Positions 36,801 to 48,376 of a DNA stretch of 64,000 nt are shown one piece after another. The stretch spans positions 62,001 through 126,000 of the forward strand of contig OZ176053.1 of NCBI GenBank assembly GCA_964247055.1, written 5' to 3'. The notes below the pieces were generated by a model that was not told where the DNA came from, did no database searches, and saw only the letters and a list, made by a program, of their open reading frames with translations. Positions within the stretch are counted from its first letter, which is position 1. Each line of letters opens with the position of its first letter. The DNA comes from Paragordius varius. Its lineage: Eukaryota; Nematomorpha. The position numbers and the translations under genes were made by a program.

Positions 36801-39800
36801 TAAACAACGAAGTCTAATTCGATATTAGTTAAGTATCTTTAGTGGACTAAAATTATTATTACTTGGGTCTAAACAATTTAAACATTTAAGATCAACTGGT
36901 AAAAAACTATGAAAATGCCTAGAACAATATTGAATGATTATAAACCCGACAAAAACAAAAATAATGCGAACGGGTGAAAGTGAAACATTCAGATACCCCT
37001 GCTCTATTTGCAGGAAGGAAGTACGTTCGAATTTCATTAAATGCATATCGTGTCAAATGTGGGTACACAAAAAGTGCTCTAACCAAAAGGCAAGTTAACA
37101 AATGCCAATAAATTTTAAATGTTTAAATTGTTTAGATCCCAGTAATAATATTTTTAGTCCACTAAAGTTACTTAACATTGATAGTCATAATATTTATATT
37201 TATATATGTATATTTCAAATGCGGCCTGCCAGGTTTTTTTGACAAAAAAATGCTGCCCGCGATCCCTGTATTATACTATTATAGCATATAGGAAATTCCC
37301 TATTTTGTCATTTAATATATTTTCTTTTAGCCGATGTCTATTTTTTTTACTTACGCTTTGTTTCTTAAGGGTTAACTTTGTTTGGGAATTTAAATTGAAA
37401 TAATTTTATAATTTTTTATGCTTAATATATCATATTAGAGCTATTCCAAACCTTAACCATATGATTGATAGCCATTATAATTTACGAGACCGAAAACAGC
37501 GTAAATTTTTCATTATTTTTTTGCTTGAATTTTAAGTTTTTTTTAGTTTTTACCTTAACGATTAATTATATATATTATTAATTTTATAAGAGTAAATTTT
37601 AATATGATTTGTATATAAAAAGGGGAGAAATTAATTGAAATATATGAATATTTTAGGTTACGTTTATAAAACGCCAGAAAAGACTATGTCGCCGTGTCAT
37701 GTTGGACAAACCATATACAATCATTTTGTTAAAAGTAATATTTATAAAAAAAAATTATAAATTTTATTGAAACAATACAATTAAAATTAAAACTTTCTTT
37801 TGAAATAATGCAGGATTTCTGAAACGAATTCGCTAAAAATTAAATTAAAATAGAAATAATATACAGTAAAAATGCAAAAAAACCTGTTAAAAATATCTTA
37901 TTTTTATTTAAACATGTTTAATTTTGGACAGAAAATAATAAATTAGTATTATGCCCTCATTTAAATACCCAAAATATTATACAAACATATTAAATTAATT
38001 CTCCAATAAAGTATATCCACACAAATAACCCCCCCCCCCCTGCTCAAAAAATAATTGTGAATTATAATTTTTTTCCATAGATGAATACATGACCATATCC
38101 AATATCATTGAGGTGCACAATGGAGAAATTCCAAATAAAACAACTCAATCGCTTCAAGTTTCACCTTGTAAAACCTCTGTTAGAAACAAAGATTATGTTT
38201 TACATATGAATATTGATAATGTAAATAGATTAGATCATATCGCTACCCCGATGTAATATATTTTTATTTTATATTTATTTAAATTAAGGCTTTTTAAACT
38301 ACTTTCGTGTTTTTTTTCTTATCCATAAACTATAATTTATAATTTTATTGCTACATTAAACCTAAAATTTTTGAAAAAATTACGATTGATTTATCTAATA
38401 TTGTTATATAACAGGATATCAAAATGTCTGATAATTAAAAATATTATACATAATATATTTCTGGATCACTTAAGGAGTTAGAGGATAATAAAGGCCCGTA
38501 AAAATCAAAATATTTATTTATTTTTTTCAAATTTTTGAATTATTTTACAATATATTCAAAATTAGCCGCATAATATGTGAAATCAGTATCTTGCATTTTT
38601 TTTCGCTTTTTTAACTTTTTTTCATTTTTTTAACTTTACTGGGAAACTTTTTTTAAGCTAACCAAGTTTTATAATATATATTTTAAACTTTTTTTTTCCA
38701 TATTTTTATTCGATCAAAATTGCATATTAAATTTCCCAGAAAAAATGGTGATAGTTTACGTCGAAGTACAAGATTACAGCAGGACAACACAACTCAAAAT
38801 CGATATATAAAAGTGTTGTCACCATATCAGCTTAGATCAAAAACTATTTGTTCCAATAATGAAAAATATCATCAAACCATACGCGTTGGAGATAATAAAA
38901 CGATAGAAAATTTAAATCACGTTGTTAACAAATTGGAAAAACATATTATTGGCAATTCGCCTCATAGCTTAAATAATTTTGAAAACAACTGTTTAACAAA
39001 TACTGGCAAAAACAGTAAAGTCCAGCAAAGTTTAGATAAGCAACTTCGAAATATTTACCCCAATTTATTTATTGGTATATGCAAACTTTTAATGTATTGC
39101 ATGTTTTTATGATTAATTTATTTTTAAGTATAAAAGTAAAAATAAAATTAATACATGTTTTTGTATAAAATTTGTTTAAAACTAAAATTTTTGAATAATA
39201 AAAATTCAAATAATTGGAAATTTTTTTCCAGTTTACGTAATATTTTTTGTTTAGATGAATCGGAAAAACAATCGGGACCTACTCAACAAGCTCAAAAAGC
39301 AGCCCCTAAATTGATTCAAACAATTAAAAAATTAAGCAGCACCGAAAAAACGGAAATTTTATTGGTAATTTTTATGATTCAATTATTGAAATAATATTTT
39401 TTAAAATTATTGAGTTAAAACCCCCCAAAAATACAATTTTTTGAACAGCGATGCTTTTTTAAACCTTGATTTTTTATGCTATAAACTATGATAAAAAATG
39501 TGAAATATATTAGTTGAAAATGTGTGTTAACAATTTATATCTCTATACATTATTTTGCAACCCAAAGAGGTAACATTAAAAGAATAATGATTTTAAAAAG
39601 TATGGTTGTCAGAGTTTTTTCAAAAAAATGATTGTCTTTTTTAATTTATATATATATTTTACAGTAAAAATCGAAATTATACGGACAAAACGTAAAAAGA
39701 CATTTATTCTTTTCTAAAAGACAACCAGTTTTAAATCTTGATAATTTTGAATATGACTCATTGTTTAAATTTGCAAAGTAAGAAATAGAGTTGTTTATTG

Positions 39801-40059
39801 GCAACACAATCAATTTTATTATGATTGTAATTAAATACGCTATGTAGAAAAAATTAAGGTTTAAAAAAGTATGGATGCCATTAAAATTTATATTTTTTCG
39901 TTTTGTCCGTATAATCACATTTTGTCTTCATAATTCAATTTTTACTTTAAGTTTAATGTAATTTATGCTATAATTTTGTTTCAATTATAGGCTTTTGCAA
40001 ACATGATTGAAATGGAACCAGATGAAGCCTTAAACATCTTATCAAAAAAGAAAATCTGA
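30983..40059 (+). CDS. Rap1/TERF2IP-type Myb protein, about 1036 residues, 15 exons
   Basis: The exons are 30983-31120, 31152-31323, 31567-31701, 31954-32322, 32503-32718, 32898-33036, 33188-33366, 34163-34643, 35402-35857, 37439-37500, 37657-37734, 38081-38252, 38740-39074, 39255-39364 and 39991-40059. All borders are GT/AG and all phases match. Residues 8-72 form a Myb domain of the Rap1 type: AYDFDEDMAILNYI, then LWQKM, then VTTHSAQSMRTHFLK, lining up with human RAP1 FTDADDVAILTYV, LWKAM and LTQHSWQSLKDRYLK. The N-terminal BRCT domain of human RAP1 is absent. The middle is long, Ser/Asn/Lys-rich and disordered, with basic patches such as KKRQHRRTKSMAKRRKRAQ. The last 45 residues (LSSTEKTEILLAFANMIEME) form a short helical end that could be a minimal RCT-like domain. 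A telomere or chromatin role is inferred. Exons 10 and 11 are short and least certain. Confidence 0.78.
33461..33815. mobile_element. Fold-back MITE with 20-bp subrepeats, family C, intron copy
   Basis: It lies in the intron between exons 7 and 8 of the Rap1-like gene. The left arm has three copies of a 20-bp unit like CACCCTTGAACAATTCAAAT. The right arm has four inverted units like GGTGAATTTGAATTGTTCAA. The ends are ATACCATTTATAATTC and GAATTGTAAATGATAT, and the element is bordered by TA runs. It is non-coding. Confidence 0.85.
34941..35344. mobile_element. Fold-back MITE, family C, second intron copy
   Basis: It lies in the intron between exons 8 and 9 of the Rap1-like gene. Its outer ends are TATATACCATTTACAGTTC and TTGAATTGTAAATGGTATATA. 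The right arm has more subrepeats than the left, including GAATTGCTCTAGGGTGAATT variants. The arms therefore differ in unit number, showing gain or loss of subrepeats after or during spread. Confidence 0.85.
36301..36615 (-). mobile_element. LINE carboxyl-end fragment inside the hAT element
   Basis: The minus strand encodes MQTNRLRFYGHNQKRDATQP followed by a KREWTQ-like stretch. This is the end region of a LINE polymerase protein (compare YFGHVMR at the window start). There is no upstream RT part. It is a dead fragment. Confidence 0.65.
36825..37190. mobile_element. Inverted pair of LINE zinc-finger fragments
   Basis: The plus strand near 36990-37100 encodes YPCSICRKEVRSNFIKCISC followed by QMWVHKKC, the PHD-like cysteine finger found in some LINE proteins. 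A segment near 36830-36895 on the minus strand and 37117-37180 on the plus strand are inverted copies of each other (KCLNCLDPSNNNFSPLK). The pieces therefore form an inverted repeat inside the hAT element. Confidence 0.6.
39440..39650. mobile_element. Damaged copy of MITE family B in the last Rap1-like intron
   Basis: The GATGCTTTTTTAAACCTTGA region and its inverse TTTTAAAAAGTATGGTTGTC are recognisable. The outer ends are eroded, so borders are approximate. Confidence 0.6.
39662..39946. mobile_element. MITE family B, adjacent copy
   Basis: The left end CAGTAAAAATCGAAATTATA is intact. The right side keeps TTTTGTCCGTATAAT and a final AATTCAATTTTTACT. Together with the preceding copy it makes up most of the 626-bp last intron of the Rap1-like gene. 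Confidence 0.8.
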
Positions 40060-41357
40060 AAATTAGAAATTTGATATTAAAATTGTGGAAACAAATAGTA
40101 GAATATATAATTAATATAACTAATGTAAATTATATGATTTCAAATCACTTGCAAAATAAATAAATATATAAGAATATGGTGAGAAGCCTTTGATAATTTT
40201 TTTGCAGCAAGGATTAAAACTCGAATTGGTTGACCCGTGGTTTTAATGTATATTCTTTTGTTAGTTTGCAAAATTTCTTTTAAAGAAAAAAGGAGAATAT
40301 AGAAACTTTTATAGTTTATAACCTATTATTTCACTTATTAAAACATAAGCTATATCCCTCCCTACATTTAGAAACATAAATAGCAACCACATTTTACTTA
40401 AAATCCGGCACCACAATTATTTCGGTAAAAAAAATCTTTGGAACCGCGAAATCATTTGAACAAAACCGCTTTTTTTGGAAAAGGTTGTTTTAAATGATAT
40501 TAATAAATTGATAAAATTGCGTTTTATGAATATTATGCACAACAATTTTCTGTTTACATTTTTCCAATTCTAGCGAGTATTTAATTAAGATAAATTCCGT
40601 AAATAATGGTCTTTGTTTTACACTTCGTTACATTTTCACTTTTCTTCGTATATATTTTGGGTTAGTTATATATCCATGAGCTCAATTTTCTAAATTACAG
40701 TTTTGAAAGTTATTTTAGTTAAAATTTAATAATCAAACATTTTTCTCCTGTATTAGATAAAAAAGCTTATGTTTTTTACAGTTTTGTGACTTCTACAGTC
40801 TAAAATTGGGACACCTCTAAAACATTATTGAAACGAACAGCTGATATTTAAATCGAAACATATCAAGGTTTTGCTGGTAAAATGTAGCCTGAAAGCTTAT
40901 TAAAGTCAATTATTTACGTTTTCTAAACAAAAAAACATATGTTTGCAAGTTGCATTGGCTATTTCAAAAAATCATGGAAAAATGGCGGTAAAAAAGTTTT
41001 GCATGAGGATTTTTTACAATTTTACATTTTTTTAAAAATATTTTTTGTATTATGCGCCTAAAAGGCATAGAAAGTATATTTTTAAATTCGGCTTTTTTAA
41101 GATATTATAATGTTAAATCGCTCCGGAACCTAAAAGATAATGGAATCTGAATAAATATAAATGTATAGTAGTTTTGAAAATATGCCAGAAAATACGTATG
41201 CATATAATTCATTTTTTATTATATTAAACAGTATTTATACAATTTTAGGGATATTAAATACAATTATATAGAACTGGACAGGACATTTGACTAATATATA
41301 AATAGCAGAGTATAAATTATAAAATTTCAAATAATTAATATAAACATTTTTTCACTC
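40060..41357. other. Intergenic stretch between two convergent gene ends
   Basis: It separates the stop codon of the Rap1-like gene from the last exon of the DZIP1-like gene. AATAAA at about 40157 could serve the Rap1-like transcript. No coding content or clear repeat was seen. Confidence 0.45.
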
Positions 41358-42507
41358 TCAATTCTTTGCAAATAAATTAAGTTCATCTCGGTTATTAGTG
41401 GTTGTGTCAGTTTCATCACCATCTTCGGTGGTTCGGCTTTGAGAAGTTTTATTGTTATGTTCGATTTCTGATGGGCTTCTTATTTCATTCAAATTATGAT
41501 TTATATTACTGCGATTTTTATCAAAGGTTGTTGTTTCCACGTTACTTTTTGCTAATTTGTTGGTTATCAGCTAAAAAAATATGAAAAAAATAAATAATTA
41601 AAATATAATGACATCTAAACGAAATGTTATTTAAATTTTTAAAGTTGCTATAGTATCAAAAAATAACAATTACTATAATAAGGTTTTAAAATTTTTAGAT
41701 AGAAATATATAATTTTACCAGCGTAAATCTCGTGCTGCTACGCAGCACGAGGAAGTCCTTCGGACTTCTGGGGGGGGGGGGGGGGGGGGGGCTATTTGAA
41801 ATAAGAAACAATAAAATGATCCACATATGTGGATCATTTCGAAACATTATCTAAATATGATTTTATAGGAATTTTAAAACGGTGCATTCATACTATTATA
41901 TAGACTTGGGGAAAAATAAATTTAAAAAATTATTTTTGTGGACTTTGTTTTTTTTGAAAAAAATGGCATTTTACGGGGGTAGCGGGTAAAAAGAGGGCCT
42001 AAATCAAAAAAGTGACTCGACTATGTTCGGCGCAATCGAAAATAAGTAAACAAAAATCATATTTGAAATTGAATGGTCCAACACGTTCTCCAGAAAATTG
42101 TCTCAAAGACACGATTTTTGTGGACTTTTGTTTTAAAAAAAACGCGTTTTTCACACGGGGTAGGCCCGAACTGGGGGCCTATTTCAAAAAAAGGGCGAAG
42201 CTATTGTCGGTGCATTCATTAATGATTATATTTTTTCGATGTTTAAATTTGAATGGGTCTACCGGATTTCCGGTACCAGATCACAAAGCCAGCATTTTCC
42301 ATTTTTATAAATATATAGATTATTCTGCGAAAAAATTAATTTACAATATATAAAAATTAATTATTTATACTTTTTGATCAATGCTATCAGATGTCCTCTT
42401 ATTAAGATCAATGTCTATGGTAGGGATATGTGTATAATTTTTAGATTTTTTATTTTCCACTGTTTGGGCTTGATGAGGCCATGAATTGGAACTTTCATCG
42501 TTTGAAC

Positions 42508-42541
<34 letters not shown>

Positions 42542-45500
42542 CATTTTTCATGCAAAAACAACATTTGTCCGAGCAAAGACAACAATTTTTTTTTATTTTA
42601 TGACAATTCTATAATTATCCATTTAATTTTAAATTAATTTGTTAAATTTTAGCGTTGAATTATGATATTTATTCTTTTATTATATTAATAAGGATGTCGC
42701 CATAATTTTTTTTGGGTAACCTTTTGGTAGTTCCATCATCACCCCAAATATTTTTGTGATTGATTTTGCCCTAAATATAATTATATTATTTTTTATATCA
42801 AATATTCTAATTTATGATCAACTTTTTCATATATTAACATATATTTTAAATGTTTGTCTTTTTTAATATTTTAAACGTATATAAACCTTTGAGTTGCAAA
42901 ATTTTTATAGACTTTAACATGCAAACTATTTGTTAGGAATATTCAAATCGATGCAAAAAATCGAAATAACTAATGCTAGAACTATATATTTATATGTATT
43001 AGGATTAAAATATTTTTGTTGATTTACAATATTATTAATTATCCAACAGCGTTCACCATGTTATTCATGATTCTATTAAAGTACTTACTAGTTTCAATCC
43101 TTTCATGTGATTGTTTTAACTCCTTCTTCCAAGCGATCACATATTTGCTGATTAATAATGGGGCAGACATTCTCTGACGCACTTATAATTTAATTTTTGA
43201 GAACGAAATTTCAATAGGGTTAAACATATGTGAGTGCGGCGACAAGAAGTGTGACTGTCATACTTATAACTAGATATTGTAACATCCTATGTTTATATAA
43301 TTATTTTCCTTTAGATATTCACTAAAAGATATAAAAAATTCATTAATGCCTCAACTTTAGAATAAACATATCCGGTACGGCTCATGGCCCCAATTAAAGT
43401 TATATTAGGGCCCCTTGACGTGGGTCTAACAATGTTTGTCCTAGATCTGCGCTTTGATCTACCTTGTGATCTGCGTAAATGATTATTCAATCCATTTTCA
43501 TCAATATATATGATGTGAGATGTGGTTGAAATGTTTTTAGTGTACCATAAACTATATTCCTTTCTCAAATCGACTCTAGTTGGAGGATCATTAACTTTAT
43601 TGATTTCTCTATGTGTTAATTTTGGCTTTATTTTTAATTGAATCAATGCTCGATGTAAACTCGCAAGCGATATATTAATTTTTTCTTGTTCGTTCATAAC
43701 TCAAATAACAAATACTAACTTAAATTGAATCTCAGACTTTAAGTTGGTTTTTATCTTGAGTAGTGTGCGGAATGTATACTTCTTTATTTCTTCATTAAAG
43801 AGGTTGTCCGAAAAGAAACGGTTCTTGTATTTGTTTTCTCCATAGTGTTTTACTATGTGCTAGGTTTATATCTAATTTGTGTTGAGTCAAATCCTCTTGA
43901 ATTGTTTGCAAATATGTTTTATAAGTTGCCCGCTTTAGGTGCGTTGTCCACTTTGTATAACATGGTTTTTAGTATATGAAATTTGTTACCACCGCTAAAA
44001 TTATCAATAAACCTCGTGGCGGTCCAAGAATATATAAAATACACCAAAACGTTACTAATTTGATAGAAAATATGATAGAGCTCAATCCTCTGGCAACCTT
44101 AAAGTAACTCCAACAATTAAGTTATGAACAAACAAGAAAAAATTTAATATATCGCTTGCGAGTATACATCGAGCATTGATTCAGTTAAAAATAACGCTAA
44201 AATTAACACACAGAGAAATCAATAAAGTTAATGATTCTCCAACTAGAGTCGATTTGAGGAAGGAATATAGTTTATGATACACAAAAAACATTTCAACCAC
44301 ATCTTATATCATATATATTGATGAAACTGGATTGAATAATCATTTACGCAGATCACAAGGTAGATCGAAGCGCGGATCTAGGACATACATTGGTATCCCC
44401 ACGTCAAGGGGGCGTAATATAACCTTAATTGGGTCCATGGGCCGTACAGGATATGTTTATTTTAAAGTTGAGGTATTGAGAAATGTTAATGCTAATGTAT
44501 TCTTTATATTATGTTTATGTGACTATCTAAAGGATAATTATGTCAACAAAATCTTTTTTATGGATAATGCTACTTTACTATCTATAAAAAAGAAGTAATA
44601 AAGGATATTGCATCTAGTTTTAATTATATTGCAGTCAATTATTGTCGCCGTACTTATATAGGCTTAACCCTGTCGAATTTTCGTTTTCAATTAAATTATA
44701 CGTGAGTCAGCGGTTGTCTGACCCAAATAATAATAATCAGCAAATATGTGAGATTTTACAATATATATATAATTTATAATCTAATTCTAGCATTAATTAT
44801 TTCGATTTTTTGCATCATTCGATTTCAATATTCCTAACAAGTAGTTTGCATGTTAAATTATATAAAAGTTTTGAAACTCAAAGGGTTTTACATACGTTTA
44901 AAATATTAAAAAAGTCAAATATTTTTTAATAAAAATAATATATTTAAATATAGGGCAAAATCATAATGTTTGGAAATCATTTTACCATCCAATATTTATA
45001 TAATAAAAAGATAATCTAACGCTAAAATTTAAGAGATCATTAATTTAAAAATAAATGGTTGATTATAGAATTGTCTTATTAGTGTAAAAAATTGTTTTCT
45101 TTGGTTGAAAAAATGTTGCGTTTGCTTGAAAAAATTTTGCTTTTGCATGAACAATGGTATATAATAAAATAAATGTATTGTATATCTGTCATTATAAAAT
45201 TTTAACGTAAAAACTAAAAACTTGTTGGCTTATATTGATTGTTTTTTCGTTTTTAAAGGGTCATCTTTTATAACACCACAAATGCGATAATCCATTTAAA
45301 AATATCTAGTTTGTAGCTATTCTAATATAATTTACTATAGAATAAAATTATTTCTCCATTTTTTCACTAAAAAAATGTTTCAAGTTGTGATGTTTTTAAA
45401 ATGTTAAAATAAAAAGAGGAGAGCTATTGTAAATAAATTTACTATAAAACCTAAATTTTAGTGTGTCAAAAATATGTTACCTCATAAAACCATGATTTAC

Positions 45501-48341
45501 CCGTTGTTGATGTGATGTGGATGATTGATTTTTAGCTATTTCTTTCATATCTTTGACACTTTTAACAATTTGCGCGGCTGACCCTGAAGAACTAATTCCT
45601 GATGTTTGATCTTCTGATGAGATTTCTTCCTTTCCTTTATTCTTCGAGTTAATATCAATCTTTTCATTGAGATCTTTGGTATTCTGTTTTGAGTTAGAAG
45701 GGGGTATGATAACTGGTTTAAGATGATTTGTATTAGGTTTAATATGGTCCATATCCCTAGGTTGTTGTTTATTTGACTGTAATACTGAATTTTCTTGTGG
45801 AGTTTCGGTAGTACCAGATTCTGATAAGTTTGATGTAGTCGAATCTGTAGAAACGCTTTCTGATAATTCATCATTCCTTGAATTGGATTGTGACAATTTT
45901 TTTGGGAGCATTTTATCATACATAGTTGTTGATAATAAGTTTTTTTGAATATCGGCGCCGGAATTTTTTGAAACGACAGTGGTGTGACTTGAATCACCGT
46001 GTTGGTTTTGTAGGGCAGTATCAACAATCGAGTTAATATTTTCTTTCATCTTAGCAAACGTGGGATATTTCTATACAATATCAATAAAAAAAATTTTGAA
46101 AATTAAAATTTTTACATTAATTTATATTTTGCACTCAGTCGATATAATACAAATAAATATTTCATAGCATAGCTGTTGACATATTTGCCTTATTTATATT
46201 CCAAAACAGAAAAAAAGTGCATTTTTACACGGGAAAATCGTATATTTTTTCTTTTAAAGCTTTATTACATATGAGTTATAATGTAGAAATTTGAGCTATT
46301 TTCTACCAATATTAATGCGTATAACCGAAATGTCAAATATATAGTTATTCCTTAAGTTATTACCTAATTTCAAAACTTCTTTTATCACACATTAAAAGCT
46401 GATTAATAACTTAGAACCGTTGCTGTAAACAAACAATATTTAGGGTGAGTTGGAGGAAAGAGGGGATTCGATTACGTAATATGTAGATAATATGGATTAT
46501 TTAAAGTGTTATCAAATAAAACCGTATCATTACAATAATATTCTACATTTAATTTTAGTAATTTTCAAGTAAAATTAAAACAAAAGGCTCATAAGCGTTG
46601 TTGCAAACAACTGGACATGAGATAGACATTGTAGATTAATAAATGACAAACTATTAATGAAATAGTCTTTATATTAAAATTTTATTTTAAAAAAAACTAT
46701 TAATTAAATGAGTGGGTAACGACGAGAGTTTGTAATGTAAATGATGTTAGAATCGTCGTAAAATAACGCAAAAATAAAAATATAATTTATTAATTCTCAA
46801 ATTTTCGCCATAGGCATCATCAGGAGATTAGTTAAGAAAAATATATAAAACATAAGAAAATTAAAATTAAATTAAAAAAATGAACAAATCGCCGTGAAGA
46901 AAGGAAAGCTATAAATTCTGAAACTAAATCATTTATCAAAAATTATCGAATTTTTAATGACAAACCATTTTATAGTGTAGATATTACTTAAATTTTAATA
47001 ATTTTACGCTTACATTGTTTCATGTTAAATTATTATTTTATTTATGGCATTTCAATTAATTTTTGTGAAAAAAATTGGTTTTTTACATCACAACGGTTTT
47101 CTTTGTGATCTTTCTTTCTTTTGTCCACTAACGGTTATTTTGTGATTTTTTTCCAATATAAGTAATATCAACCATGATTTTGTTCATTTTTTTCATTATT
47201 ATCCTATTTTATATATATTTTTCTTAACTAATCTCTGATGATGCCTACGGCGAAAATTTGAGAATTAATAAATTATATTTTTATTTTTGCGTTATTTTAC
47301 GACGATTCTAACATCATTTACTATTAATTAAATTTTTAATAAAATCAAGGTGTAGAAAGTGAGTGGCTCAGAAACCGTTGTTGCAAAACAACATCTGTGG
47401 TGTGTGTGAGAGGGAAGTGTGGTTTAATCTCATCCCTTCATACATACAAAAGTATGTAAAAGAGATAATGTACATTACAGATGTGTTACCAGCATCTGTC
47501 TTCCCATCTCGTTCTAACACTTCATCATGGCCACTTTGGTTAGCTTTAAAGCCCCACTGATGTCGTAATTTAAGTTGAATGATTTGTACCTTATAAGATT
47601 TTGATGAGATTTACAAGGGAATATGTATGGAAAAAAATGTATTAAAGCATGCCTTAGGCTATTAATATTTATTTAGTTTTTAGATTATAATCTATATATT
47701 CTATATAATAACTTTAACATATCATCATACGCCATCTTTTTATCGGTCGGTTTAAACAAATACAGTATGCATTTTAATGGTTACTTATACTATAGTTGCA
47801 ATTTGCAACACAACAGTAGTGTATGGAAAAAACAACAAAATGTTAATACAATTATCATCTTTCTTTTTTCCAAATATATAAGGCTTTTTTGCTTTACATG
47901 TAAATGCAAAATATTAATTAATAAGCTATTCTTAAAAAAAAATAGCTGAATCCTGCGCCACTCAAAAAAGAAATAATTCTATATATTTTTTTAAATTAAT
48001 TACATCAATAAATAACAGAAAACATGAATTTTATCACTCCATGTATACAAAATTATTAGTTTGATCTAGTTTCCCCCATTTTTTAATTTTATATCGGAGA
48101 GATTCCCAAATTTTTTTAGTTTTGGCCATCATTATTAAAACAAAGCATAAACCCCGTTTTCTAAGTATACAGGTTGATAATATAACAACCCTAAGATATT
48201 AGCTAATATCAAAAATATTTAATTTTCAGTATTAGTAAAGAGTTTTTGCGAAATTTCGATCCGTGATACCCATATATTAATTAAATTTTGAACGGCCAGA
48301 ATTTTAAAAATATGAGGTAATGCTAAACAAAAAAATCCTAC

Positions 48342-48376
<35 letters not shown>

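Larger units (their letters stand above)
36082..37268. mobile_element. hAT-like element carrying LINE fragments
   Basis: The left end CAGGGGTGTTAGTAACGCGG is inverted at the right as CTGCCCGCGATCCCTG. It is flanked by CATTATAC (36074-36081) and TATTATAC (37269-37276), an 8-bp duplication with one difference. No hAT transposase remains. The interior contains LINE-derived pieces (36301-36615 and 36825-37190). It sits in the intron between exons 9 and 10 of the Rap1-like gene. Confidence 0.8.

Noticed and set aside
42012-42353. Plus-strand open frame of 113 codons
   Set aside because: It crosses a decayed dispersed repeat and the antisense of a DZIP1-like intron. No motif was found.
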